A stretch of 43,140 nucleotides of DNA from a gamma proteobacterium symbiont of Ctena orbiculata (GCA_003058525.1 QBVD01000017.1:1-43140), one strand, 5' to 3'; shown: positions 6,117 to 14,606, numbered from the stretch's first letter. Notes: generated by a model from the letters alone, not told the origin. Made by a program: numbers and translations.

Positions 6117-8309
6117 TCAGGTATTGATTTTAACCATAGTGCCCTTGATCGTGATGATACCGCCAGCATCGATATGTACCTTGCCTGCAGCGGTTTTGAA
6201 GGTCACATCGGTCCCTGAAACCTCGATCTTCCCGCTCGGTTCCATGCTGATGGACGCGGCGCCGGTTTTCAGTTCAATCTTGCTCGCGGCCGTCAGTTCA
6301 TATTTATCCTGACAGTCGATGCTGTACTTTCCTTTTATACTGGATTTCTTTTCACCATCCACCTCCTCTGACAGGTCTCCACCGACCGTGTCACCCCTGT
6401 CACCGCCAACACTGGCTTTTCTGTCGCCCCCCACTGTCTCCAGTTTGGCGCCACCGACCTCTTCCGCCTTGGCGCCACCCACTGTCTCATTCATTGCCGC
6501 ACCGACAGAGACCTGATACGCAGCACCGATGGTGAGCACCTTGGCGGCGCCTACGGTCTCCGTGCTGTTGACACCCACGGTTTCCGACTTGTTCAATGCC
6601 ACTGTCTCTGTTTTGTTGGAACCCACCGTTTGTGTCATGTCAACACCGATGGTCTCGGTATGATTCTTGGCGATGGTAATGGTCTTATCGTTATTGACCT
6701 GCTCAGACTTGTCATGCCCGACAGTTAGCGAACGATCATACCCAACCCGTTCACTGCGACTGCTTTCAGTGATATTGGTATGGTTCTTCTCGGCATGAAT
6801 ATAGAGCTCTTCGGAGCCCTTCTTGTCTTCAAAGCGGATTTCGTTAAAGGTACTGGGATTGCCCCCTTTCGTACTACGGCTCTTGATCCCGCTCTGGGTC
6901 ATGTTGGCGGGCAGATCATAGGGCGGCATCTGATCCGCATTGTAAACCCGCCCGGTAATGATCGGCCGGTCCGGATCACCCTCCAGAAAATCGACAATCA
7001 CCTCCTGGCCAATGCGTGGTATGTGCATCGCTCCCCAGTTCTTCCCCGCCCACACCTGCGCCACACGCACCCAGCAGGAACTGTTCTCATCTCGCTGCCC
7101 ATAACGGTCCCAGTGAAACTGCAACTTCACCCGGCCATACTCGTCGGTGTAGATCTCCTCGCCCGACGGACCCACCACCACCGCCGTCTGCGGCCCCTGT
7201 ACCATCGGCTTCGGCGTGATCCGCGCCGACCGAAACCCCTCTCTTGTGTCAAAGCAGCTGAACTCACAGCCATATAACGGCCCTTCCACGATCTCAGGCA
7301 CCGACTCGAAGGCATCAGAATGCAGCATGTAGTACGCCCCGGTCACCAGATACTCCCGATTCTGGTCCCCTCGCGGATGCTCGGTCATAGTGAATAGACC
7401 ACCCGTCGTTATCCCGCGCGCATTCCCCTTCCCCTCCAGTACCTCATGTCCCGCCTGCAGCTCCTGAATCCGGTGCCTGGCGTAAGTCTCTCCATCCGGC
7501 GGTACCTCGTACTCACCCGGATAATCATAGATCTCATAGTCCGCATAGGGGTGGCTTCTCGGCATCAGGGCATTTGTCGAAAGATCCGACTTCGGTGTCT
7601 CGAAATTGTAATCGGTCTGCGCATACTTCCCCGGCCGCACCGACTTGCTGAACTTCCAGCTGTGAATGTAATCACGCCAGCGGCTCGACCCGGTCTCCGT
7701 CGGCGGTAAATAGGGAATCTCCGCATACGCCTCCAGCACACTGTGGGAACTGTAGTCATCACACAATATCAACGTGTGCTTGCCCGCCTCGTGCTTGAAG
7801 TAGTAGTAGATCCCCTCCTGCTCCATCAGCCGGCTGATAAAATTGAAGTCGGTCTCGCGATACTGAACACAATACTCCCATTCCCGGTAACTGCCGCTCA
7901 GCCGATCCTCAAAATCACTGAAACCATTGTCCTGAAACACCTCCTTGATGATGTCGGGCACCCGCTTTTTCTGAAAGATGCGACAGTCCGAAGTCTGCGT
8001 CAGCAACCAAAACCACGGCCGTAGCGTGACCCGGTAGTGAGCAAAATAGGCCATGTGCCCAATCTGGGTGAAACGACTCACATAGCCGTCGAAATAGCGT
8101 TTGCTGGTGTTCACCATGTCCATCTCGACCGTCATCTTCTTACCCAACAGGTCGTCATGGGACACCGATTCGTTGTCACTCAGCAGGTCCACCGTAAATT
8201 CATACAAGCGACCCAGCTCCTCCCGCCCTTCCAGCTTGAGGATCAAGAGCTCGTCCGGGCCCAACGGGGTTTTGATCTGTAGCTGCCGATTACTCTGTGT
8301 GAAAGCCAT
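6117..8309 (-). CDS. vgrG: T6SS spike protein VgrG (TssI)
   Basis: This 730-residue protein is a trimeric puncturing spike fitted on the Hcp tube. The N-terminal gp27-like part begins LQIKTPLGPDELLILKLEGREELGRLYEF and includes YCVQYRETDFNFISRLMEQEGIYYYF. The gp5/OB-fold part includes DEYGRVKLQFHWDRYGQRDENSSCWVRVAQVWAGKNWG and HIPRIGQEVIVDFLEGDPDRPIITGRVYN. The C-terminal part (about residues 500-660) is a long run of short repeats with TETVG-like units that should form the beta-helical needle. After it only about 65 residues remain, with no extra effector domain. It begins an operon whose next genes supply the PAAR cap and cargo. AGGAG lies 6 bases before the ATG. Confidence 0.97.
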   Translation of the reverse strand: MAFTQSNRQLQIKTPLGPDELLILKLEGREELGRLYEFTVDLLSDNESVSHDDLLGKKMTVEMDMVNTSKRYFDGYVSRFTQIGHMAYFAHYRVTLRPWFWLLTQTSDCRIFQKKRVPDIIKEVFQDNGFSDFEDRLSGSYREWEYCVQYRETDFNFISRLMEQEGIYYYFKHEAGKHTLILCDDYSSHSVLEAYAEIPYLPPTETGSSRWRDYIHSWKFSKSVRPGKYAQTDYNFETPKSDLSTNALMPRSHPYADYEIYDYPGEYEVPPDGETYARHRIQELQAGHEVLEGKGNARGITTGGLFTMTEHPRGDQNREYLVTGAYYMLHSDAFESVPEIVEGPLYGCEFSCFDTREGFRSARITPKPMVQGPQTAVVVGPSGEEIYTDEYGRVKLQFHWDRYGQRDENSSCWVRVAQVWAGKNWGAMHIPRIGQEVIVDFLEGDPDRPIITGRVYNADQMPPYDLPANMTQSGIKSRSTKGGNPSTFNEIRFEDKKGSEELYIHAEKNHTNITESSRSERVGYDRSLTVGHDKSEQVNNDKTITIAKNHTETIGVDMTQTVGSNKTETVALNKSETVGVNSTETVGAAKVLTIGAAYQVSVGAAMNETVGGAKAEEVGGAKLETVGGDRKASVGGDRGDTVGGDLSEEVDGEKKSSIKGKYSIDCQDKYELTAASKIELKTGAASISMEPSGKIEVSGTDVTFKTAAGKVHIDAGGIITIKGTMVKINT
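6330..6790 (-). repeat. Internal repeat tract encoding the VgrG beta-helix needle
   Basis: The DNA contains many near-repeats of about 21-24 bases. They encode units of the form x-x-K/N-x-E-T-V-G (TETVGSNKTETVALNKSETV, continuing through GAAKVLTIG, GGAKAEEVG and GGDRKASVG). Such 7-8-residue repeats match the gp5C-like triple beta-helix of VgrG proteins. The number of units can vary by slippage or recombination. Confidence 0.7.
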
Positions 8310-8742
8310 CCAAGACTCCTGCGCATCTAATTAAGCATTGTCTTTGTTTGTCTCATGCCTAAACGCTCTCGAGATGGAGAGATTATACGAAAGCATGTTA
8401 AGTATTTAGAGTATGTGATTCAGAATAGCTTGGGTCAATGCTGTCGTATAGGTAGTTTTGCACACTGACTGTGTGTCCCTTTATACAATGCACTGCACAA
8501 TAATCGATCCACTCACCACTATGCCGAATAGTTGATTGCCTGATTATTCGTCCCGGCGGCTTCCGCTAAGATACTTAGACGAGACACACATTTGAGTAGT
8601 CATACAGTGTGATTTATAGCCAAATACTCAATAAACAGGCCTTTGCGGACATTGAACAGTTGCTGCGACCTGCTACGCTTGGGGTTTGTTGAGTGACATA
8701 GTTCCGTTGACAGCTACACACTAATAAGGATGAGATAACAAC
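8310..8742. other. Divergent intergenic region between vgrG operon and main tss cluster
   Basis: This 433-bp stretch contains no convincing gene. It should hold promoters for both directions. Toward vgrG, an exact TATAAT lies on the minus strand at 8387-8382, about 73 bases before the ATG, with only a weak -35 (TCTAAA-like) 17 bases upstream. Toward the plus-strand gene, TTGAGT with TATAGC about 17 bases further on (near 8592-8620) is a weak candidate pair. A small inverted repeat CACAC/GTGTG lies at 8461-8475. I see no sigma-54 -24/-12 element (TGGCAC-N5-TTGC). Confidence 0.5.
8382..8387 (-). promoter_or_regulatory. Candidate -10 element for the vgrG operon
   Basis: The minus strand reads TATAAT here, a perfect sigma-70 -10 hexamer about 73 bases upstream of the vgrG start codon. 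The -35 region 17 bases upstream is poor, so the promoter would need an activator or be weak. This is inference from sequence alone. Confidence 0.35.
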
Positions 8743-10176
8743 ATGTCGGAGCGAATGCACTTCTCGGTCGAGCTTGGTAGAAAGAGGGATCGAAATCACA
8801 TACAGGATTCCGCCAAAGGTTTTACTATTGTCATGCTTGGAAGCTTTGGCGGAGGCACCGGCACCGGTAATCCAATTACAGAAAACGGCCCTTCACTGCA
8901 CAGCATCGAAACCGATACCATCGACAAAAAGATCGCAAAATTACATCCTTCGCTAACACTGTTGGGCGACTCGGGCCAACAAATCACTCTTCGGTTTGAA
9001 TCCCTTGATGATTTTCATCCCGATGGACTGCTGGACCAACTGGCCGATTATCGACCGGTAACGGGTGAACAGCAGACGCTAACCTCCTCTGATCATCGCG
9101 CCGAGGAAATATCAGCCGATGATGAGAGATCTGATGAAAATGAATCGCAAAAGGAGACGCTATCACGGTTGCTTGGTCAACGCCCCCTGTCTGTGGAACA
9201 GCAACAGGAATCAGGTTCGTCTTTAAACAATGCCAAACAATCGATGATTGCGGATGTGGTTCGTAGGCTAGCCGAAAACGCTTCTGGTGCGGATCAGTCC
9301 GATACATCCGGTGAACCGCCGGCCCATACGCTCGATGAGACAGACAAAACCATTTTATTGAGAAGTGTACTGAACGATGAAAGTTTCCAAAAACTGGAAG
9401 CAAGCTGGCGTTCCGTGGATTGGTTGTTGCACAGTATCGAACCCGATCCCTCTATAAAATGCTATCTCTTGGATATCAGGCGCTCCGAGTTGGAGCTGGA
9501 ACGGTCGAGTCATACGGGGCCAACAACCTCTACCCTCTATCGAGTGATCAGAGAGACGCTTGAACGACAAGATTTATTAGAATCCAGTTTTATACTTATA
9601 GACAACCATAATTATGGCCCCGATCAGGAAAGTACAACGATGCTGGATTGGTTGGGGTTACTGATGGATTGTTTTGACGGCACCCTGCTGGCCGGATCCG
9701 CTTCAAGTTTCCTCAACGATCAGGTCAAATCCGGGGATTCCTTCAATGCCTGGAACACCTTCAGAAAGCAACCCTCAGCCAGGAGAATAGCACTGCTGTA
9801 TCCCGAGATGCTGCTCCGCCTGCCCTACGGATCCGCCACCGACCCTATTCAATCACTGTCATTCGAAGAGCTAAATCAAAACTGGACGATTGATGAGATG
9901 TTATGGGGCAATCCGGCTTATGCGCAGGCGGTTGTGCTGATAAATCGGTGGATGACCGAGGGAGATAGGGTCCAGGCTTCGGTGTTGACCGATTTACCGG
10001 CCTTTACCTACCAGAGCGAAGGTGAGCACCACCTCCAGCCCTGCACCAAACTACTGCTAAATGAGCAACAGATCGAGCAATTACTCAATCTTGGTCTTGT
10101 CCCGGTTATCGGCAGTCGTAACAGGAACACCATTCAGCTCCCTTGGTTCCAACATCTTGGCTTTACCAGCGGTTGA
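8743..10176 (+). CDS. Fused TssB-like/TssC-like T6SS sheath paralog
   Basis: This is a 477-residue protein. Residues about 26-105 match TssB: FTIVMLGSF aligns with PFIMGVMAD, and ITLRFESLDDFHPDGL aligns with VDITFESMDDFSPAAV. A charged linker (about 106-195) follows. Residues about 200-477 match the N-terminal two-thirds of TssC: LNDESFQKLEASWRSVDWLL against HHEEFQKLEGTWRGLHYLV, LRLPYGSATDPI against SRLPYGVKTDPV, and GNPAYAQAVVLINR against SNSAYAMAVNINR. It stops where TssC has about 150 residues left, so the C-terminal part is missing. Canonical tssB and tssC lie downstream, making this an extra, single-chain sheath-like component. It could cap, nucleate or regulate the sheath. AAGGA precedes the ATG. 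Confidence 0.85.
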   Translation: MSERMHFSVELGRKRDRNHIQDSAKGFTIVMLGSFGGGTGTGNPITENGPSLHSIETDTIDKKIAKLHPSLTLLGDSGQQITLRFESLDDFHPDGLLDQLADYRPVTGEQQTLTSSDHRAEEISADDERSDENESQKETLSRLLGQRPLSVEQQQESGSSLNNAKQSMIADVVRRLAENASGADQSDTSGEPPAHTLDETDKTILLRSVLNDESFQKLEASWRSVDWLLHSIEPDPSIKCYLLDIRRSELELERSSHTGPTTSTLYRVIRETLERQDLLESSFILIDNHNYGPDQESTTMLDWLGLLMDCFDGTLLAGSASSFLNDQVKSGDSFNAWNTFRKQPSARRIALLYPEMLLRLPYGSATDPIQSLSFEELNQNWTIDEMLWGNPAYAQAVVLINRWMTEGDRVQASVLTDLPAFTYQSEGEHHLQPCTKLLLNEQQIEQLLNLGLVPVIGSRNRNTIQLPWFQHLGFTSG

Positions 10177-10366
10177 CGGCAGTTTTATGGACTGCGCAAC
10201 ACAAGTGCCATCATGTAAATGATCACCAGCTACGTCAGCGACGATAAACCAGGGTGTAAATAATTACTAAATTGACCAAAATGGTAATATTTAACTTCCA
10301 CTTATCGGCATTTGTTATAGTATCAACTACAACGGTTTTGTGCTAAACCTAGTGGTTAAAAGGGAT

Positions 10367-10462
10367 ATGCAAAATCAACATTGGAAAGACAGAAACAGAT
10401 CAGATCAGCAAGTAGAATCAAATAGTGCGATCAGCACTATTCCATGGGGGATGAAGGATTGA
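10367..10462 (+). CDS. Possible 31-residue leader ORF overlapping tssA start
   Basis: A short ORF begins MQNQHWKDRN and ends 18 bases inside the annotated tssA start region, in a different frame. The preceding AAAAGGG gives it a fair ribosome-binding site, while tssA itself has none before its ATG. It could couple translation into tssA. The protein is polar and unrecognised. It may equally be chance. Confidence 0.2.
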   Translation: MQNQHWKDRNRSDQQVESNSAISTIPWGMKD

Positions 10463-11481
10463 CGACAACCATCGACCTTGAAAAACTTCTCACTGCGGTC
10501 TCAGAGGAAGCCCCGGCAGGTTCCGACTTGGAATATGATCCTCTGTTCAGTGAGATGGAAAGGGCATCAGAGGGTAAAGCGGAACAGGAGTTCGGTGACA
10601 CGATTGTTCCGGCCGAAGACCCTGACTGGCGTGAACTGAAAAACAAGGCACTACAGGTTTTGCAGCAGAGCAAGGATCTGCGAGCTGCCATCTACCTTAC
10701 CCGCGCGCTGATTCACACCGATGGCTTTGCCGGATTCTCCGACGGTCTCGAACTTATCAAGGGCTATATTAATCAGTATTGGGAGAGCCTGCATCCGCAA
10801 CTCGATCCTGAGGACAACAACGATCCTACGATCAGAATCAACACCCTGATCAATCTATGTGACCCTTTCGACACCCTGGCCGCCGTCAACAAGACCCCAG
10901 TGGTTACATCCAACGTGATGGGGACCTACAGTTACCGGGATATTCAGATTGCCACAGGCAGCCTGCAACCCACCGATGCGGATAACCAGGAGATTGCACT
11001 GGATCAGATCGACGCTGCATTCCGCGAGTGTCCATCGGAACAGACGCAACAGACCCTGTCCCATATCCGCCGTGCCATCGAGTGTGTGAACGCGATAGAG
11101 AGCCAGCTAAATGAGAGAGTAGGCATCGACCAGGCGCCTGACCTTCAAGCCCTCGTGGATCATATGAAACTGCTGGAAAAAGAGGTAGCGACTCGAGCCG
11201 GTGTCGACACATTGGAAGAGGAAGCAATTCAGGATGGGAGTGGTGCATCGGTACAGCAGCAGAAAACATCTTCCGGGACCATCAACAGCCGTGACGATGT
11301 AATCAGCGCCTTAGAGCGAATCAACCAATATTACCGGAAAAACGAACCTTCCAGCCCGATACCCTTGCTACTCGATCGAGCAAAGCGGCTGGTAAAGATG
11401 GACTTTTACGAGATCGTCCAGGACTTGGCGCCGAACGGCATGTCTCAATTTGATTTTCTGTGGAAGGAAGAAGACAGGTAG
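10444..11481 (+). CDS. tssA: T6SS baseplate/sheath-assembly protein TssA
   Basis: This 345-residue protein has the ImpA N-terminal domain: LEKLLTAVSEEAPAGSDLEYDPLF, FGDTIVPAEDPDWRELKNKALQVLQQSKDLRAAIYLTRALI, then GFAGFSDGLELIKGYINQYWESLHPQLDPEDNNDPTIR. TssA coordinates baseplate priming and tail-sheath polymerisation. The C-terminal part ends RINQYYRKNEPSSPIPLLLDRAKRLVKMDFYEIVQDLAPNG, the short C-terminal type seen in H1-type TssA1. The ATG at 10444 has no clear ribosome-binding site. A TTG at 10459, giving MTTIDLEKLL, is an alternative that also fits the family N-terminus. Confidence 0.95.
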   Translation: MGDEGLTTTIDLEKLLTAVSEEAPAGSDLEYDPLFSEMERASEGKAEQEFGDTIVPAEDPDWRELKNKALQVLQQSKDLRAAIYLTRALIHTDGFAGFSDGLELIKGYINQYWESLHPQLDPEDNNDPTIRINTLINLCDPFDTLAAVNKTPVVTSNVMGTYSYRDIQIATGSLQPTDADNQEIALDQIDAAFRECPSEQTQQTLSHIRRAIECVNAIESQLNERVGIDQAPDLQALVDHMKLLEKEVATRAGVDTLEEEAIQDGSGASVQQQKTSSGTINSRDDVISALERINQYYRKNEPSSPIPLLLDRAKRLVKMDFYEIVQDLAPNGMSQFDFLWKEEDR

Positions 11482-11560
11482 GGTCAGGAAATCACCCTGC
11501 CGGAATCGATTTTTAGTGGCAACATACCGAATTGGTTTAGAGATAATAGAGAGGTAGATC

Positions 11561-12094
11561 GTGGCAAAAGAGAGCAGCCAGAAGTTTGTAGCCCGAAACC
11601 GGGCACCCAGGGTCCAGATTGAGTACGACGTGGAACTCTACGGGGCTGAAAAGATGATCCAGCTACCTTTCATCATGGGAGTGATGGCGGATCTATCAGG
11701 CAAACCGGAAGAGGCCTTGGCGCCGGTAGCCGAGCGTAAGATGCTTGAGATCGATGTCGATAATTTTGATGAACGTCTCAAAGCCATGAAACCGCGTACG
11801 GCCTTCAGGGTACCGAATACACTGACAGGTGAAGGCAACATCAATGTGGATATCACCTTCGAGAGCATGGATGACTTCTCACCTGCGGCGGTAGCCAAAA
11901 AGGTCGGGGCCTTGCGGCAACTGCTCGATGCCCGTACCCAGTTGGCCAATCTGCTGACCTATATGGATGGTAAATCCGGCGCGGAGGAGCTGATCGCCAA
12001 GGCCTTGAAAGATCCGACACTGCTGCAATCCCTGGCCTCTTCCCCCAATCCTGACGAAGCATCATCTGAGGATTCGTCCTCAGCAGAGGAGTAA
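11561..12094 (+). CDS. tssB: T6SS contractile sheath small subunit TssB (VipA)
   Basis: This 177-residue protein contains SSQKFVARNRAPRVQIEYDV, then LPFIMGVMADLSGKPEE, EIDVDNFDERLKAMKPR and FESMDDFSPAAVAKKVGALR. It is very similar to the H1-T6SS TssB1 type. With TssC it polymerises into the cytoplasmic contractile sheath around the Hcp tube. The start codon is GTG with GAGAGGT upstream. The stop lies three bases before the tssC ATG, so the two sheath subunits are translationally coupled, as expected for stoichiometric partners. The acidic, Ser-rich C-terminus (PDEASSEDSSSAEE) looks disordered. Confidence 0.98.
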   Translation: MAKESSQKFVARNRAPRVQIEYDVELYGAEKMIQLPFIMGVMADLSGKPEEALAPVAERKMLEIDVDNFDERLKAMKPRTAFRVPNTLTGEGNINVDITFESMDDFSPAAVAKKVGALRQLLDARTQLANLLTYMDGKSGAEELIAKALKDPTLLQSLASSPNPDEASSEDSSSAEE

Positions 12095-12097
12095 AGC

Positions 12098-13597
12098 ATG
12101 GCTGAAACAGATACCCAACAGGCTGAAGGCAAAGAATCGACACAGGGTGTAGTTCCCGACGAGTTTTCAGCACTGCTTCAACAGGAGTTCAAGCCCAAGA
12201 CCGAGCGAACCAAGGAAGCGGTTACCAGTGCCGTACAGACACTGGCTGAGCAGGTGCTGAAAGAGACCAGCATCGTATCCGATGATGCCGTCGAAACCAT
12301 TGAGGGCATCATTGCCGAGATTGACAGAAAGCTCACCGAACAGGTCAATCTGATCCTGCACCACGAAGAGTTCCAAAAGCTGGAAGGCACCTGGCGCGGA
12401 CTTCACTATCTGGTCAACAATACCGAAACCGACGAGATGTTGAAGATCAGGGTGATGAATATCTCCAAACAGGAACTTGGCAAGACCCTGAAGAAATTCA
12501 AGGGAACCGCCTGGGATCAGAGCCCGATCTTCAAGAAGGTCTATGAGGAGGAGTATGGTCAGTTCGGTGGCGAACCTTATGGCTGTATGGTCGGCGACTA
12601 CCATTTCGACCAATCACCGCCCGATGTGGAGATGCTCACAAACATGTCCAAGGTTGCGGCAGCGGCCCATGCCCCGTTCATTGCCGGCGCGGCGCCGACG
12701 GTCATGCAGATGGATTCCTGGCAGGAACTGGCCAACCCAAGGGACCTGACAAAGATATTCCAGACCCCTGAATACGCCTCCTGGCGCTCTCTAAGAGAGT
12801 CCGAGGACTCCCGTTACGTCGGCCTGGCCATGCCACGTTTTCTGTCACGCCTACCCTATGGCGTTAAAACAGATCCGGTCGAGGAATTCGATTTCGAAGA
12901 GGATACGGAAGGCGCACAACATAACAAATACACCTGGTCGAACTCCGCCTATGCGATGGCGGTAAACATCAACCGGGCGTTTAAGATGTATGGCTGGACA
13001 ACCCGTATCCGTGGCGTTGAGTCCGGTGGTGCCGTGGAGAGTCTGCCGACGCACACTTTCCCCACCGACGATGGTGGTGTGGATATGAAATGCCCGACTG
13101 AGATCGCCATCTCGGATCGTCGTGAAGCGGAGCTGGCAAAAAATGGTTTTATGCCCCTACTTCACCGTAAAAATTCAGACTTTGCCGCCTTTATAGGCGC
13201 CCAGTCTCTGCAAAAACCATCTGAATATGATGACCCGGATGCAACCGCGAATGCCAACCTGGCAGCGCGTCTCCCCTACCTCTTTGCCAGCTGCCGTTTT
13301 GCGCACTATCTGAAGTGTATCGTACGCGACAAAATCGGCTCCTTTAAAGAGCGTGAGGACATGGAGAAATGGCTCAACAAATGGATTCAGAATTATGTTG
13401 AACCCAATCCGGCAACCGCATCCGAAGAAGACAAGGCGCGCAAGCCGCTGGCAGCCGCCGAAGTTGTTGTCTCAGAAGTCGAAGGCAACCCTGGTTACTA
13501 TACGTCTAAATTTTTCCTGCGACCGCATTACCAGCTGGAAGGATTGACGGTTTCTCTACGACTGGTATCAAAGCTACCTTCCGAGAAGACAGCCTGA
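12098..13597 (+). CDS. tssC: T6SS contractile sheath large subunit TssC (VipB)
   Basis: This 499-residue protein carries all TssC landmarks: ILHHEEFQKLEGTWRGLHYLV, YGQFGGEPYGCMVGDYHFDQ, SRLPYGVKTDPVEEF, KYTWSNSAYAMAVNINRAF, and a C-terminal sheath segment running VEGNPGYYTSKFFLRPHYQLEGLTVSLRLVSKLP. It forms the sheath with TssB and is disassembled by ClpV after contraction. GAGGAG, located inside the end of tssB, is the ribosome-binding site. Full length, no anomalies. It is the reference for judging the truncated TssC-like part encoded at 8743-10176. Confidence 0.99.
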   Translation: MAETDTQQAEGKESTQGVVPDEFSALLQQEFKPKTERTKEAVTSAVQTLAEQVLKETSIVSDDAVETIEGIIAEIDRKLTEQVNLILHHEEFQKLEGTWRGLHYLVNNTETDEMLKIRVMNISKQELGKTLKKFKGTAWDQSPIFKKVYEEEYGQFGGEPYGCMVGDYHFDQSPPDVEMLTNMSKVAAAAHAPFIAGAAPTVMQMDSWQELANPRDLTKIFQTPEYASWRSLRESEDSRYVGLAMPRFLSRLPYGVKTDPVEEFDFEEDTEGAQHNKYTWSNSAYAMAVNINRAFKMYGWTTRIRGVESGGAVESLPTHTFPTDDGGVDMKCPTEIAISDRREAELAKNGFMPLLHRKNSDFAAFIGAQSLQKPSEYDDPDATANANLAARLPYLFASCRFAHYLKCIVRDKIGSFKEREDMEKWLNKWIQNYVEPNPATASEEDKARKPLAAAEVVVSEVEGNPGYYTSKFFLRPHYQLEGLTVSLRLVSKLPSEKTA

Positions 13598-13629
13598 TAC
13601 TGCGAAACCACTAACTGGAGGATTTAATC

Positions 13630-14118
13630 ATGGCAGTTGATATGTTTATGAAGATTGAGGGGGTTGATGGTGAAAGCACCGATGATGCCCACAGTAAATG
13701 GATCGAATTATTGAGTTACAGTCACGGGGTTTCACAGCCTGTGTCCGGCGCCAGCGGTACCGGTGGTCGAACCGGCGGGAGAGCCGACTTCGCGCCTTTC
13801 CTGGCGGTAAAGACCGTAGACAATGGGACGCCCGATCTCAACATCAAGTGCGCCAAAGGCGAACACATCCCAAAGGTGGAAGTCGAACTATGCCTGGCTT
13901 CAGGTGACAAACACACCTTTATGAAATACACCATGGAAGATGTCATCGTCAATTCGGTCATGCCCGGTGGCAGTGCGGGTGATGAGACCAAACCTGTTGA
14001 AACCGTGGAATTCGCATACGGCAAGATCAAATGGGAGTACACACCTATTGATCATACCGGTAAACCTGGCGCCGCCACGGACAGAACCTGGAATCTTGAG
14101 ACCAACAAACAGGAGTAA
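13630..14118 (+). CDS. hcp: T6SS inner-tube protein Hcp (TssD)
   Basis: This 162-residue Hcp begins MAVDMFMKIEGVDGESTDDAH and continues KWIELLSYSHGVSQPVSG, then FAPFLAVKTVDNGTPDL, HTFMKYTMEDVIVNSVMPGG and ETVEFAYGKIKWEYTP. Hexameric rings stack to form the tube expelled by the sheath. It is H1-type in length and motifs and carries no C-terminal toxin extension. A strong GGAGG lies before the ATG. A perfect hairpin follows the gene, which fits Hcp being made in excess over the genes further on. Confidence 0.98.
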   Translation: MAVDMFMKIEGVDGESTDDAHSKWIELLSYSHGVSQPVSGASGTGGRTGGRADFAPFLAVKTVDNGTPDLNIKCAKGEHIPKVEVELCLASGDKHTFMKYTMEDVIVNSVMPGGSAGDETKPVETVEFAYGKIKWEYTPIDHTGKPGAATDRTWNLETNKQE

Positions 14119-14161
14119 TACGTCTCATACAGGTCACCATTCAATATAAATCGCAACAGAC

Positions 14162-14190
14162 ACCATTACTCCCCCAGGGGGAGTAATGGT
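14162..14190 (+). terminator. Perfect 14-bp stem hairpin after hcp
   Basis: ACCATTACTCCCCC and its exact reverse complement GGGGGAGTAATGGT are separated by one A. The RNA would in practice form a 12-13 bp stem with a 3-5 nt loop. It lies 43 bases after the hcp stop. No U-run follows, so it is either a partial terminator or a 3'-end RNA-stabilising element for hcp mRNA. Confidence 0.6.
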
Positions 14191-14199
14191 TGAGTTCAC

Positions 14200-14224
14200 C
14201 CAAGGAACTGTCAGCCTTGGATTT
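14200..14224 (+). terminator. Second weak hairpin with short T-run after hcp
   Basis: CCAAGG (14200-14205) pairs with CCTTGG (14215-14220) across a 9-base loop and is followed by ATTTT. The stem is short, so this is a weak rho-independent terminator candidate that could act together with the stronger hairpin just upstream. Confidence 0.35.
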
Positions 14225-14360
14225 TACGTCAAGGGAGCAAAGTTACCATCGTCAATTTCGGAAGCTTCGGGATCACTCATTGTACTCATCATCATAGGTA
14301 TCCTTGAGCAGTCATCAACGTGGGTATTCTGACTATGAATCGCACATTGAATACACTCTG

Positions 14361-14541
14361 GAGCCTGTTAACACTCATTCAATCGGCTCTGTTGCACTTG
14401 AAATAGCGCCAATCAAGGCGTGAGGAGAGAGGATTGGTAATTCCAAATGAAAGACGAATGACGACACATCACTCATTCTGCCTTGCCGGAACGAAAAAAA
14501 TAATCCCCGCCGGGCTGATTGAATGGGTGTGAACAGGTCCT
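14361..14541 (+). repeat. Dispersed MITE-like repeat, copy A
   Basis: A non-coding element with imperfect terminal inverted repeats. The left end reads GAGCCTGTTAACACTCATTC and continues AATCGGC. The right end, on the minus strand, reads GGACCTGTTCACACCCATTC and continues AATCAGC. The inner part starts GGCTCTGTTGCAC at 14385. It is related along most of its length to the sequence at about 31531-31716: both share GGCTCTGTTGC, AGGAGAGA, TTGGT, CACATC, CTGCCT and AACAGG-CCT in the same order. It has no ORF. It is probably a degenerate miniature transposable element; the family is unknown. Confidence 0.6.
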
Positions 14542-14606
14542 AGCAATCACAATTCATTGGGGTCGTTGCAATTTGCCTCGATCAGAGAGCATATAAGGTC
14601 ATCACG

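Larger units (their letters stand above)
14119..14606. other. Intergenic region hcp-tagJ
   Basis: This 488-bp gap divides the tss cluster into a sheath/tube part and a baseplate/membrane-complex part. It holds two hairpins near the hcp end and a repeat of about 180 bp (14361-14541). I see no gene. A separate promoter for tagJ may lie in or after the repeat. Confidence 0.6.

Noticed and set aside
8614-8799. Minus-strand ORF in the divergent region, suspected transposase remnant
   Set aside because: No recognisable transposase motif, and it overlaps the start of the sheath-paralog gene.
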